Position numbers and translations under genes: made by a program
Shown here: in pieces, positions 17,509 to 25,801 of the stretch
Position numbering within the stretch: position 1 is the first letter of the stretch
How the letters are laid out: every line of letters starts with the position of its first letter
The notes under the pieces: model-generated
What the model was told of the DNA's origin: nothing
The model's database searches: none
Seen by the model: the letters and a program-made list of their open reading frames with translations, nothing else
DNA from: an uncultured bacterium
Lineage (GTDB): Bacteria > Bacillota > Clostridia > Oscillospirales > Oscillospiraceae
NCBI GenBank assembly: GCA_947073515.1
Contig: CAMTMC010000002.1
Span: 55,259-119,258 of the forward strand
Direction of reading: 5' to 3'
DNA length: 64,000 bases

Positions 17509-17584
17509 GTTACAGCAATCAAAAAACAAATTTGACACTCCGGCTGCTGAAGGACATATTATTTCCCGGAAAGGAGGCCGTCCC

Positions 17585-18652
17585 ATGGCGCCCAAATATC
17601 AGTCTGTCGCCGACTCCCTGCGGCAGGAGATCGAAAATGGTGTCTATAGCGGCAAGCGGCTGCTTCCCACCGAACAGCTGCTCTGCCAGCGGTTCCAGAT
17701 CAGCCGGCAAACGGTCCGCCGGGCCCTGTCGGTGCTGGAGGGGGAGGGGCTGATTACCCGCAGGCAGGGCAGCGGCTCCCGCCTGCGGGAGCGCATGGAG
17801 CCGGCGCCTCTTTTAAACTGTACAGTCGCCGTGGTCACCACTTATATTAATGACTATATTTTCCCCAGGATTCTCCAGGGGATCGAGACGATCCTTACCG
17901 CGAACGGCAGCGCCCCTCTGCTCTTCGCCACCCAAAACCAGGTCTCCATTGAGCGCAAGATCCTCCAGACCCTGCTGACCATCAAGGATTTGAACGGTGT
18001 GCTGATCGAGGGGAGCAAAACAGTCCTGCCCAATCCTAACCTGGATTTGTACCAAAAGCTGATAGACCAGGGCGTCCACCTAGTTTTTATCAATGGCACC
18101 TACCCGGAGCTGTCGTCCATTCCCTCTGTCCTGGCGGACGACTACGGCGGCGGCCAGATGCTGGTGGAATTTCTCCACCAAAAGGGGCACCAGAACATCG
18201 CCGGTATTTTTAAGAGCGACGATATGCAGGGCACGCTGCGCTATTCCGGCTATATCCAGGCCCTTCGGACACTGGGCCTCCCCATGGAGGACGGGCAGGT
18301 CTGTTGGTATCATACAGAGGCCCGCAAGTCTTTCCGCTCCGAGGCCTTTTTGGACTCGGTCCTGCACTCCTTTCAGGGCTGTTCCGCCATTGTGTGTTAT
18401 AATGATGAGGTGGCCATTCGGGTCATCACCCACCTGAAAAAGAGGAACATCAGGATTCCGGAGGATATGGCGGTGGTCAGCTTTGACAACAGCCAGTACA
18501 GCGAGCTGGCCCCGGTCCGGATCACCTCCCTCTCTCACGGGGCCCAGAATTTAGGGGAGCTGGCCGCCGATCTGATGCTGCGCCTGCTTCGGGGGGAGCA
18601 GTGCAGTTCTGTGGTCGTCCCCTGGCTCCGGATGGAGAAGGAGAGCGGCTGA
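17585..18652 (+). CDS. araR: AraR-type transcriptional repressor (GntR DNA-binding + LacI-type sugar domain)
   Basis: The 355-residue protein has a GntR winged helix at residues 1-70 (QSVADSLRQEIENGVY, then QISRQTVRRALSVLEGEG) joined to a LacI/GalR effector domain, the architecture of B. subtilis AraR (362 residues). L-arabinose binding would release it from DNA. ATG 17585 is preceded by GGAGG 6-7 bp away. Its position opposite the arabinose operon and the half-sites at both promoters support control of that operon and of itself. Effector identity is inferred from context. Confidence 0.9.
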   Translation: MAPKYQSVADSLRQEIENGVYSGKRLLPTEQLLCQRFQISRQTVRRALSVLEGEGLITRRQGSGSRLRERMEPAPLLNCTVAVVTTYINDYIFPRILQGIETILTANGSAPLLFATQNQVSIERKILQTLLTIKDLNGVLIEGSKTVLPNPNLDLYQKLIDQGVHLVFINGTYPELSSIPSVLADDYGGGQMLVEFLHQKGHQNIAGIFKSDDMQGTLRYSGYIQALRTLGLPMEDGQVCWYHTEARKSFRSEAFLDSVLHSFQGCSAIVCYNDEVAIRVITHLKKRNIRIPEDMAVVSFDNSQYSELAPVRITSLSHGAQNLGELAADLMLRLLRGEQCSSVVVPWLRMEKESG

Positions 18653-18751
18653 GATCATGTGCCGCCATCCCACAAGCACCGGCCGGAAATTTAGCAACTG
18701 TGCCAATGCGATTGACATGGGCGGCCTGATCCATCGGCAGGCCGGAATGTA

Positions 18752-18790
18752 GAGGGCGTGTTTGCGTCAGTTTGACGCAAACACGCCCTC
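18752..18790 (+). terminator. Terminator after araR
   Basis: GAGGGCGTGTTTGCGTCA (18752-18769) pairs perfectly with 18773-18790 (18 bp) around a 3-base loop, followed by AGCTTTATT. It lies 100 bp after the araR stop and before the convergent LysR gene, so it may serve both. Nothing else is evident in 18653-18922. Confidence 0.75.
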
Positions 18791-18922
18791 AGCTTTATTG
18801 CGCATCATTGGATCCTGTCACATCATCAGCCTCCCTTCCCCCCCCCTTCCATACCTTCAGCGGCACAATCGTTCATTTTTTTCACAAAAAAGCCGAACCT
18901 CTGCGAAACTGCAGCCTGTACT

Positions 18923-19816
18923 TCAAGAGGCGCACCCATCCTCCCACTCACTTTTTAACAGCCGTAGAAACTCCTTGGAAGCCCTGGAAAAAATCTGATA
19001 CTTTTTCCATACGATACAAAGCCCAGCCTCCAGGGTTGGAAACAAGGGCCGGAAGCAAAGCTCACTGTCCCCGGTGGTGTTGACCAGCTTATCCAGCGTA
19101 ATGGCGTACCCAAACCCGGTTTTCACAAAATGGGCAGCATTATAAATCAGGTTATATGTCATTACAATATTTAATTTATGGCTCTCCATGTTCAGCCAGG
19201 CAAATATATCGCTGGCGGAGTATGTCTGGTGGGATATAATCAGCGGCTTGTCCCACAAATCCTCGGCTCGTACAACCTCATTCTCTGCCAGCGGGCTATC
19301 CTTCCTCATAAGAACACCCCAAATATCACAGATGGGAAGCCGCATATAGTCGTATTTACTCACATCCACCGGTCCTACCAGAAGCCCGAAATCAATCAAG
19401 CCCTTATCCAGCTTCTCCATCACAATCTCAGCATCGCCGCTGTAAATGTGATAGTGGATCAGCGGATATTTCTTTTGCAGTTTCCCGGCCGTCTGGGCGA
19501 ACAGGGAAATCGCGTCGGTTTCTCCTCCGCCGATGTAGATTTCCCCGGTAATATTCTCATCCGAGGCGGCCAGTTCCGCCCTGGTCTTTTCCATCAAGTC
19601 AATCATTTCTTCCGCGCGCTTCCGGAGCAGTATCCCGTCCTCCGTAAGCGTGACTTTTTTACTCCCTCGGATCAGCAGCTTTTTCCCCAGCTCGTCCTCC
19701 AAATCTTTCAGCTGCCGGGAAAGGGGCGGCTGCGTCATCCGCAGGGTTTCCGCCGCCCTGGTGATACTTTCCTCCCTCGCCACCGCCAGAAAATATTGTA
19801 ATACCCGAATATCCAA
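18923..19816 (-). CDS. LysR-family transcriptional regulator
   Basis: The 297-residue protein has the standard LysR length. The N-terminal helix-turn-helix reads SITRAAETLRMTQPPLSRQL, and a type-2 periplasmic-binding-like effector domain follows (GEIYIGGGETDAISLFAQ onward). The start appears to be TTG 19816, with a G-run ribosome site about 9 bp before it; no in-frame ATG lies upstream. It is divergent from the redox operon at 19973-24991 and a 10-bp inverted repeat lies between them, the classic LysR arrangement. The effector is unknown; a reactive or oxidised metabolite is suggested by the target genes. Confidence 0.9.
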   Translation of the reverse strand: MDIRVLQYFLAVAREESITRAAETLRMTQPPLSRQLKDLEDELGKKLLIRGSKKVTLTEDGILLRKRAEEMIDLMEKTRAELAASDENITGEIYIGGGETDAISLFAQTAGKLQKKYPLIHYHIYSGDAEIVMEKLDKGLIDFGLLVGPVDVSKYDYMRLPICDIWGVLMRKDSPLAENEVVRAEDLWDKPLIISHQTYSASDIFAWLNMESHKLNIVMTYNLIYNAAHFVKTGFGYAITLDKLVNTTGDSELCFRPLFPTLEAGLCIVWKKYQIFSRASKEFLRLLKSEWEDGCAS

Positions 19817-19855
19817 GCGAACATCCCCCCTCTATTTTCCGCTTTATTATAATAG

Positions 19856-19886
19856 AGAGTAACATGCTTTTCAAGTATGTTACTCT
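19856..19886. promoter_or_regulatory. Probable LysR operator between divergent genes
   Basis: AGAGTAACAT (19856-19865) and ATGTTACTCT (19877-19886) are perfect inverted repeats separated by 11 bp, in the T-N11-A style of LysR sites. The repeat lies 40 bp from the regulator start and 87 bp from the first operon gene, where it can control both. Confidence 0.7.
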
Positions 19887-19972
19887 ATTCTTTATATATA
19901 TTTGATATTTTAAAATTCCCCATATATAATTCTATCAGAACGCCATGATTGAATCTTGAGGAGGAATTTTAA

Positions 19973-20944
19973 ATGGAAGAAAAACTGACCCTGGCCCAGG
20001 AATGGGATAAGACCTTTCCCAAGAGCGATGGGGTAGACCATCGCAAGGTGGCCTTCCACAACCGCTATGGCATTACCCTGGCCGCCGACCTTTATGCCCC
20101 CAAGGGCGCCTCCGGGAAGCTGCCCGCCATCGCCGTCTGCGGTCCCTTTGGTGCGGTGAAGGAGCAGGCCGCCGGGCTGTACGCCCAGGTTATGGCGGAG
20201 CGGGGCTTCCTCACCATCGCTTTTGACCCGTCTTTCACCGGCGAGAGCGGCGGACAGCCCCGGTACATGGCCTCCCCGGACATCAACACGGAGGACTTCC
20301 AGGCGGCGGTGGACTTCCTGTCTGTCCAGGAAAACGTGGACGCTGACAAAATCGGCATCATCGGCATCTGCGGCTGGGGCGGCATGGCCCTGAACACGGC
20401 GGCCATCGATACCCGGATCAAGGCCACCGCCGCCATGACCATGTACGACATGGGCCGGGTGAACGCCAAGGGCTACTTTGACGCCGAGGACAGCGAGGAA
20501 GCCCGCTATGAAAAACGCAAAGCCTTCAATGTCCAGCGGACCGCCGATTACAAAAACGGCGCTTATGCCTTGGGCGGCGGCGTGGTGGACCCGCTGCCGG
20601 AGGACGCCCCCTTCTTCGTGAAGGACTACTACAGCTACTACAAGACTGAGCGGGGCTATCATCCCCGGTCGCTGAACTCCAACGGCGGCTGGAATGTGAC
20701 GGGCTGTATATCCTTCCTCAACCAGCCCATCCTGGCCTATGCCGGGGAGATCCGCTCCGCTGTTCTGGTGATCCACGGTGAGAAGGCCCACTCCTGCTAC
20801 TTCAGCAAGGATGCCTTCGCCCAGCTCACCGGGGACAACAAGGAGCTGGTGATTATCCCTGACGCAGTCCACACCGACCTCTATGACCGGATGGACATCA
20901 TTCCATTTGATAAGCTGGAAACCTTCTTTCAAAAATATCTGTGA
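19973..20944 (+). CDS. Alpha/beta hydrolase (dienelactone-hydrolase-like) with Cys nucleophile
   Basis: A 323-residue alpha/beta hydrolase. The nucleophile elbow reads IGIICGWGG-like (IIGICGWGG, about residues 123-131), with Cys instead of Ser, as in dienelactone hydrolases and the YcjY-like group. Candidate acid and base residues are D in LVIHGEKAHS-proximal sequence and H in IIPDAVHTDLYD near the C-terminus. ATG 19973 follows GAGGAGGAATTT. It is the first gene of a redox operon and lies opposite the LysR regulator. It has no signal peptide, so it acts in the cytoplasm. Substrate unknown; a lactone or ester is a reasonable guess. Confidence 0.8.
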   Translation: MEEKLTLAQEWDKTFPKSDGVDHRKVAFHNRYGITLAADLYAPKGASGKLPAIAVCGPFGAVKEQAAGLYAQVMAERGFLTIAFDPSFTGESGGQPRYMASPDINTEDFQAAVDFLSVQENVDADKIGIIGICGWGGMALNTAAIDTRIKATAAMTMYDMGRVNAKGYFDAEDSEEARYEKRKAFNVQRTADYKNGAYALGGGVVDPLPEDAPFFVKDYYSYYKTERGYHPRSLNSNGGWNVTGCISFLNQPILAYAGEIRSAVLVIHGEKAHSCYFSKDAFAQLTGDNKELVIIPDAVHTDLYDRMDIIPFDKLETFFQKYL

Positions 20945-20972
20945 TCTGAACCTGACTGGAGGAATCGTTGTG

Positions 20973-21707
20973 ATGAAACAGACAGCGGGCCGGGAGCAGC
21001 TTGGAGATTTTGCTCCCCAATTTGCCCAACTCAATGATGATGTACTCTTTGGCGAAGTATGGAACCTGGATGGCATATCTCTTAAGCTGCGTTCTATTCT
21101 CACGATTACTGTGCTGGTGAGCAAGGGGCTGATTGACAGCTCTTTTCAGTTTCACATGATGAACGCAAAGAAAAACGGCGTCACCAAGACGGAGATGGCG
21201 GAGATCCTGACCCATGTGGCTTTTTACGCTGGATGGCCCAACGCTTGGGCCGCTTTCCGCACAGCGGTAGATGTCTACAAGGATGACCCTGGCGTAGATG
21301 GCGGGATGTTTGGTTTAGGAAACCCAAATGAGGCGTATGCGCAGTATTTCATAGGAAACAGTTACCTCAATCCTCTTACCGACCCCAAACAGACGATTTT
21401 TCTGGCCAATGTGAGTTTTGAGCCGGGCTGCCGCAATAACTGGCACATCCACCACGCTGCAAAGGATGGCGGACAAATTCTGCTCTGCACTGATGGGATG
21501 GGTTGGTATCAGGAATGGGGGAAAGAGGCCCGTCCCCTGGGGCCAGGTGATGTGGTATATATCCCCGCCGGTGTAAAGCATTGGCACGGCGCGTCCAAGG
21601 ATAGCTGGTTCAGCCATATCGCTTTTGAGGCCCCCGGCGAGGACTGCTCGACCGAATGGCTGGAGCCAGTGACAAGCGAGGCTTATTCTCAGTTAAACAC
21701 GATGTAA
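20973..21707 (+). CDS. Carboxymuconolactone decarboxylase-like/cupin fusion protein
   Basis: The 244-residue protein joins two domains. Residues about 15-105 form a carboxymuconolactone-decarboxylase (AhpD-like) helical domain (ILTITVLVSKGLIDSSFQFH, then KNGVTKTEMAEILTHVAFYAGWPNAWAAF). Residues about 130-235 form a cupin with metal ligands in CRNNWHIHHA and IPAGVKHWHGA. AhpD-type CxxC cysteines are absent, so a peroxidase role is unlikely. ATG 20973 is chosen behind GGAGGAAT; an in-frame GTG lies one codon earlier. The gene starts 28 bp after the hydrolase. Such fusions occur widely in Firmicute clusters with flavin and aldo/keto reductases; function is unknown. Confidence 0.8.
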   Translation: MKQTAGREQLGDFAPQFAQLNDDVLFGEVWNLDGISLKLRSILTITVLVSKGLIDSSFQFHMMNAKKNGVTKTEMAEILTHVAFYAGWPNAWAAFRTAVDVYKDDPGVDGGMFGLGNPNEAYAQYFIGNSYLNPLTDPKQTIFLANVSFEPGCRNNWHIHHAAKDGGQILLCTDGMGWYQEWGKEARPLGPGDVVYIPAGVKHWHGASKDSWFSHIAFEAPGEDCSTEWLEPVTSEAYSQLNTM

Positions 21708-21721
21708 GGGGCGTTATTGGT

Positions 21722-22345
21722 ATGAAAGTCCTATTATTGAACGGCAGCACCCGCAAAAACGGCTGCACCCATCTCGCCCTCTCGGAAGTGGCAAGGGCGC
21801 TGAACGCCGAGGGCGTGGAGACGGAGATCATCCAAATGGGCCCCGGTCCCGTCCGGGACTGCGTTGGCTGCGGCGGCTGTGCCGGAAAGGGCCAGTGCGT
21901 CTTTGGGGATGATATGGCGAACGAGGTCATCGCCAAGGCGAAGGAGGCGGACGGCTTTGTGTTCGGCTCCCCCGTCTACTACGCCCACCCCAGCGGGCAG
22001 ATTCTGTCCCTGCTGGATCGTGTCTTTTATGCCGGAGGAAGCGCCTTTTCCCACAAGCCCGCCGCCGTTGTGGTGACGGCCCGCCGGGCCGGGACAACGG
22101 CCTCCCTGGATGTGCTGCACAAATATCTGCTGAACGCGGAAATGCCCGTTGTGTCCTCCACCTACTGGAACATGGTATTCGGCCCCGCCCCGGAGCTGGT
22201 GGAGCAGGACAGGGAGGGCCTCCAGACTATGGGGAACCTGGGCCGGAACATGGCGTGGCTGCTTGGGTGCATTGAGGCCGGACGCCAGCAGGGCTGCGTC
22301 CCGCCCCGTGCGGAACGGGATCACTGGACCAATTTTAACCGCTGA
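21722..22345 (+). CDS. Flavodoxin-family NAD(P)H-dependent FMN reductase
   Basis: The 207-residue protein starts [19 protein letters not shown], the FMN-phosphate loop of the NADPH-dependent FMN reductase family. [19 protein letters not shown] (from about residue 82) is the second flavin-contact block. A cysteine cluster [13 protein letters not shown] (about residues 43-55) is typical of iron-sulfur flavoproteins or related quinone reductases. It would reduce flavin, quinone or another small acceptor with NAD(P)H. ATG 21722 lies 14 bp after the previous stop. It probably works with the other redox proteins of the operon. Confidence 0.85.
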   Translation: MKVLLLNGSTRKNGCTHLALSEVARALNAEGVETEIIQMGPGPVRDCVGCGGCAGKGQCVFGDDMANEVIAKAKEADGFVFGSPVYYAHPSGQILSLLDRVFYAGGSAFSHKPAAVVVTARRAGTTASLDVLHKYLLNAEMPVVSSTYWNMVFGPAPELVEQDREGLQTMGNLGRNMAWLLGCIEAGRQQGCVPPRAERDHWTNFNR

Positions 22346-22361
22346 GAGGGAGGCGGGATGG

Positions 22362-22943
22362 ATGGATCAGAATGAGGCGCTGCGGCGCATGGCACAGGGA
22401 GAACCCGCTTTGGCCGGCTCCCCGGCCCATCAGGTGATGCACGATTTGGCGCAGGAGGCCCTGCGGCTGACCATGGAGCTGAACAGCCGCTACCACACGC
22501 CGGAAGAAGTCCGGGAACTGTTCTCCCAAATGATTGGGAAGACGGTGGATGACAGCTTCAACATGTTCCCTCCTTTCCACACCGACTGCGGAAAGAACAT
22601 CACGGTGGGGAAAAACGTATTCATCAACGCCTGCTGCTGTTTCCAGGATCAGGGCGGCATTGCCATCGGGGATGGAACCCTGATCGGTCACAACGTGGTG
22701 CTGGCCACCATCAACCACGGTTTTCCACCTGATCATCGAGGTGACAATTTTCCGGCGGCCATTGCCATCGGCAGGAACGTATGGGTCGGCTCCCACGCCA
22801 CCGTCCTCCCCGGTGTGACCATTGGCGATGGGGCGATTGTGGCGGCGGGAACGGTGGTGACGAAGGATGTCCCGCCTATGACGGTGGTGGGCGGCGTCCC
22901 CGCCCGAATCATCAAGAAACTTACATCGGAGGAACCAACATGA
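22362..22943 (+). CDS. Sugar O-acetyltransferase (LacA/Maa/NodL type)
   Basis: The 193-residue protein is a left-handed beta-helix acetyltransferase. It has an N-terminal Maa-like helical cap and hexapeptide repeats ([52 protein letters not shown]). The catalytic His lies in LATINHGF. It transfers acetyl from acetyl-CoA to a sugar hydroxyl. ATG 22362 follows GGGAGG. Its stop overlaps the next start as ATGA, so it is coupled to the large surface reductase. Why an acetyltransferase belongs in a redox operon is not clear. Confidence 0.88.
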   Translation: MDQNEALRRMAQGEPALAGSPAHQVMHDLAQEALRLTMELNSRYHTPEEVRELFSQMIGKTVDDSFNMFPPFHTDCGKNITVGKNVFINACCCFQDQGGIAIGDGTLIGHNVVLATINHGFPPDHRGDNFPAAIAIGRNVWVGSHATVLPGVTIGDGAIVAAGTVVTKDVPPMTVVGGVPARIIKKLTSEEPT

Positions 22944-24991
22944 AAAAACGACTTCTTTCCTTCTCCATGGCGGTCTGTATGGTCTGTCTTATGGCCATGA
23001 CCTCCTGCTCGGCGGCGGAGATTCCTGCTGCCAGCAGCGGGGTGGATATGGACAGCGCAAAGCTCAAGTCTGAAACGCGGACTGTGTCCACCTTTTCGGA
23101 TGTTCCCGCTGGGGCCTGGTATGCGGAGGCGGTCAACTACTGCCAGCAGAACGGCATTATGAGCGGGACATCCTCCACCACCTTTTCGCCGGAGGCAACC
23201 CTGACCCGGGCTATGCTGGCCACAATGCTGCACCATATGAGCGGCACGCCCGCCGTGTCGGACGCGCCCGTCTTTACGGATGCGGTAGCCGGGTCCTGGT
23301 ATAGCGACGCCGTCTCCTGGGCGGCGAAAAACGGGGTAATCTCCGGCTACGGCGGCGGGACCTTCGGCGTGAACGACCCCACGACACGGGAGCAGGCTGT
23401 TACCATCCTGTGGCGCTGCGCCGGCGAGCCTGAGATCACCGCAACAGCGGACATCTCCGATCTATCCTCCATTTCCAGTTGGGCACGGGCGGCGGTCTAC
23501 TGGGCCAATGCCAACGGCCTCCTGGACGGCATGATGGAAAACAGCCGCTTTGATCCCAAAGAAACTATCAAACGGGGGGAAGTTGCCTCTATGCTGTATC
23601 ACTATTTAAGCAATGACGCTAACAGCCACCCGGAACTGCCGGCGGGCGGCAAGCTCCTGGTGGCCTATTTCTCCGCCACAGGAACGACCCGGACGGTTGC
23701 GGAAAAGTTGGCGGAGACAACGGGCGGCGACCTTTTCGAGATTGTCCCCGCCCAGCCCTACACCTCCGCCGATTTGAACTACAACACCGACTGTCGGGCC
23801 AATGCCGAGCAGAATGACCCCAGCGCCCGGCCCGCCATCGCCAATACTGTGGAAAATATGGGGCAGTATGACACGGTGCTCATCGGCTATCCCATCTGGT
23901 GGGGCCGCGCGCCCAAAATCATCCACACCTTTTTGGAGGCCTACGACCTGAGCGGCAAGACTGTCGCCACCTTCTGCACCTCTGGAGGCAGCGGCCACGA
24001 GGACGCCACCCTCCATGACTATGAGCCCAACGCCAACTGGCTGGAGGGCCGGAGATTCACCGGGGGGACGGATCGGAATACCCTGGAGGAGTGGATCAGC
24101 GCTCTGGATCTGCCGGAACCGTCACCAGCGGTTGCTGCGGCGGCTTCCGCCGCCAGCAAGGCGGATTTCAACTTTGACACCAAGCGTGTCACCCTCAACA
24201 GCGGCTATGAAATGCCCATCAACGGCCTGGGAACCTATAGCCTCCACGGGGAAACCTGTGTCAGCTCTGTGAAGTCCGCCCTGGCCAGCGGCGTCCGTCT
24301 GATCGACACCGCCTCCGCCTATGGCAACGAGGAAGAAGTGGGCCAAGCCGTTCGGGAGGCCATAGAGGAACTGGGCCTCAAACGGGAAGATATTTTCGTC
24401 ATTACAAAGATTTATCCCGGCAGCGAAATGGCTAACCCGGAGCAGTCCATCCAAGCCTGTCTGGACCGGCTGGATTTGGGATATGTGGATATGATGCTCC
24501 TGCACCATCCCGACCAGAACGATGTAAACGCGTACAGGGCGATGGAAAAATTTGTGGAGGACGGGAAAATCCGCTCCCTGGGCCTGTCTAACTGGTACGT
24601 GGAGGAGTTAGAGGAATTTCTCCCCCAGGTGTCCATCACCCCGGCGCTGGTGCAGAACGAAATCCACCCATACTACCAGGAAAACGATGTGATCCCTTAT
24701 ATCCAGGATTTGGGCATTGTGGTTCAGGGCTGGTATCCCCTGGGAGGCCGGGGCCATACGGCGGAATTGCTGGGCGATGAAGTGATCTCCGGCATCGCCA
24801 CGGCCCACGGCGTGTCCTCCGCCCAGGTGATCCTCCGTTGGAATTTGCAAAAGGGCGTGGTGGTCATTCCCGGCTCCAGCAATCCCGACCATATTAAAGA
24901 AAACACCGAGCTGTATGATTTTACGCTCACCGATGGGGACATGGCGCGGATCAACGCCCTGGACCGGAACGAAAAACATGATTGGTATTAA
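22940..24991 (+). CDS. Surface lipoprotein with three SLH domains, flavodoxin and aldo/keto reductase
   Basis: The 683-residue protein joins parts normally found apart. Residues 1-23 are a lipoprotein signal ending AMTSC. Three S-layer homology domains follow at about 50-105, 111-165 and 171-230 ([46 protein letters not shown]). A flavodoxin domain spans about 237-390 ([19 protein letters not shown], later [12 protein letters not shown]). An aldo/keto reductase domain spans about 414-683 with the full catalytic tetrad D456, Y461, K490 and H522. The frame is continuous across all joints. It would be exported and held at the cell wall, where FMN and NAD(P)H supply is a puzzle. It is the last gene of the LysR-controlled operon. 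Confidence 0.88.
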   Translation: MKKRLLSFSMAVCMVCLMAMTSCSAAEIPAASSGVDMDSAKLKSETRTVSTFSDVPAGAWYAEAVNYCQQNGIMSGTSSTTFSPEATLTRAMLATMLHHMSGTPAVSDAPVFTDAVAGSWYSDAVSWAAKNGVISGYGGGTFGVNDPTTREQAVTILWRCAGEPEITATADISDLSSISSWARAAVYWANANGLLDGMMENSRFDPKETIKRGEVASMLYHYLSNDANSHPELPAGGKLLVAYFSATGTTRTVAEKLAETTGGDLFEIVPAQPYTSADLNYNTDCRANAEQNDPSARPAIANTVENMGQYDTVLIGYPIWWGRAPKIIHTFLEAYDLSGKTVATFCTSGGSGHEDATLHDYEPNANWLEGRRFTGGTDRNTLEEWISALDLPEPSPAVAAAASAASKADFNFDTKRVTLNSGYEMPINGLGTYSLHGETCVSSVKSALASGVRLIDTASAYGNEEEVGQAVREAIEELGLKREDIFVITKIYPGSEMANPEQSIQACLDRLDLGYVDMMLLHHPDQNDVNAYRAMEKFVEDGKIRSLGLSNWYVEELEEFLPQVSITPALVQNEIHPYYQENDVIPYIQDLGIVVQGWYPLGGRGHTAELLGDEVISGIATAHGVSSAQVILRWNLQKGVVVIPGSSNPDHIKENTELYDFTLTDGDMARINALDRNEKHDWY

Positions 24992-25084
24992 ATGGGGAGG
25001 CGGTGGAGCTCACCGCTATGCTGTGCCGGGAGTACATCTGAACCCCCTGGCCGACGGGGTGGTTATTAGTCAAGGTTGGATGAT

Positions 25085-25114
25085 GGGTGAGACTACACTA
25101 TTGTAGCCTCACCC
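25085..25114 (+). terminator. Terminator after the redox operon
   Basis: GGGTGAG (25085-25091) with CTCACCC (25108-25114) and, inside, CTACA (25093-25097) with TGTAG (25102-25106) form a long hairpin. ACATCATTTT follows. It lies about 95 bp after the fusion-gene stop. Confidence 0.6.
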
Positions 25115-25122
25115 ACATCATT

Positions 25123-25311
25123 TTAGGCTGATTTTCTTGCGGGAAGCATAAGACCGCCGCTGTTGCCACGGCCCCGGCGCTCAATCGCAAAACCTTCCGC
25201 CCCTTCTGACAGATAGATTCGTTTCCAGTCCTGCACTCGCTTGTGGCGGACTCCAAAGCTCTCTGCTGTTTTGTGATAGCTGATACTTTCTTCTCGCATA
25301 GGTTCCACCAC
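25123..25311 (-). pseudogene. Fragment of an IS3-family transposase OrfA (helix-turn-helix)
   Basis: The 62-codon frame reads EESISYHKTAESFGVRHKRV and then QDWKRIYLSEGAEGF, the helix-turn-helix of IS150/IS3-type OrfA proteins. It ends soon after ERRGRG, where full OrfA proteins continue into a leucine zipper. No OrfB integrase and no terminal inverted repeats are evident. It marks the left side of the 25-36 kb region as a past insertion site. The following 25312-25538 shows no gene. Confidence 0.65.
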
Positions 25312-25538
25312 TATAGCAACTGGGTGAAATACTTATAACGCCTCTTTGGGTATCCACCCCTTCCCCGGGGGCGGATACAGTATCAGCAATTTCTGAGCAT
25401 CACTCTAGCTCCTTGTACTCTGGTATGCATTTCTGGTTCCGAACCCTTTTCCGCATCATAAATCACCCCACTTGCTTTCAGCATCCCATACTGTCTAACA
25501 AATGGAGTGCAATTTACACTCTCCCGGCCCTTGTGCTG

Positions 25539-25673
25539 TCATTCAGAAAATACAGTAGACAGGCCAATTGCACAGTCGTCCAAGACATCCACTTCTATTT
25601 TATCGCTGGCACCCCCAAAATCCTTGGCGATATAGTATCCTTTTTCCAAGGTAAAAACTGTTGATCGTGCCAT
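25539..25673 (-). CDS. Small hypothetical protein
   Basis: A 44-codon frame starts MARSTVFTLEKGYYIAKDFG and has a good ribosome site (AGGGGG 7 bp before ATG 25673). I do not recognise it. It may be a real small protein or the start of a truncated gene. It lies between transposase debris and the terminator of the rhodanese gene. Confidence 0.35.
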   Translation of the reverse strand: MARSTVFTLEKGYYIAKDFGGASDKIEVDVLDDCAIGLSTVFSE

Positions 25674-25720
25674 TATGCTTTCCCCCTTTCTACAGCAACA
25701 TATCTCCCAATACAACATTA

Positions 25721-25754
25721 ACAAGGCCCAGGACGGTTTCGTCCTGGGCCTTGT
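25721..25754 (-). terminator. Terminator of the rhodanese gene
   Basis: ACAAGGCCCAGGACG (25721-25735) pairs perfectly with 25740-25754 around a 4-base loop. It lies about 50 bp past the rhodanese stop on the minus strand. The T-rich tail is weak (TTAATGTTG). Confidence 0.7.
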
Positions 25755-25801
25755 TGTACAGCGGCTTATGTTTTGCTGTAGGTCCTCATATTTGTTGTAA
25801 A

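Larger units (their letters stand above)
17036..17584. other. Divergent arabinose control region
   Basis: This AT-rich, gene-free stretch lies between the binding-protein gene and AraR and holds a good promoter for each. TACAAAT-type half-sites occur at both ends: 17095-17101 and 17118-17124 on the minus strand, 17464-17470 and 17483-17489 on the plus strand, with a variant TACAAAC at 17157-17163. Known B. subtilis AraR operators are built from ATTTGTAC/GTACAAAT half-sites, so these are likely AraR boxes. I see no other gene here. Confidence 0.6.

Noticed and set aside
19973..20944. Calling the hydrolase a dienelactone hydrolase
   Set aside because: Only the Cys nucleophile and fold fit; no aromatic-degradation genes are nearby.
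25312..25538. Plus-strand open frames beside the transposase fragment
   Set aside because: No ribosome site and no protein-like sequence; probably non-coding debris.
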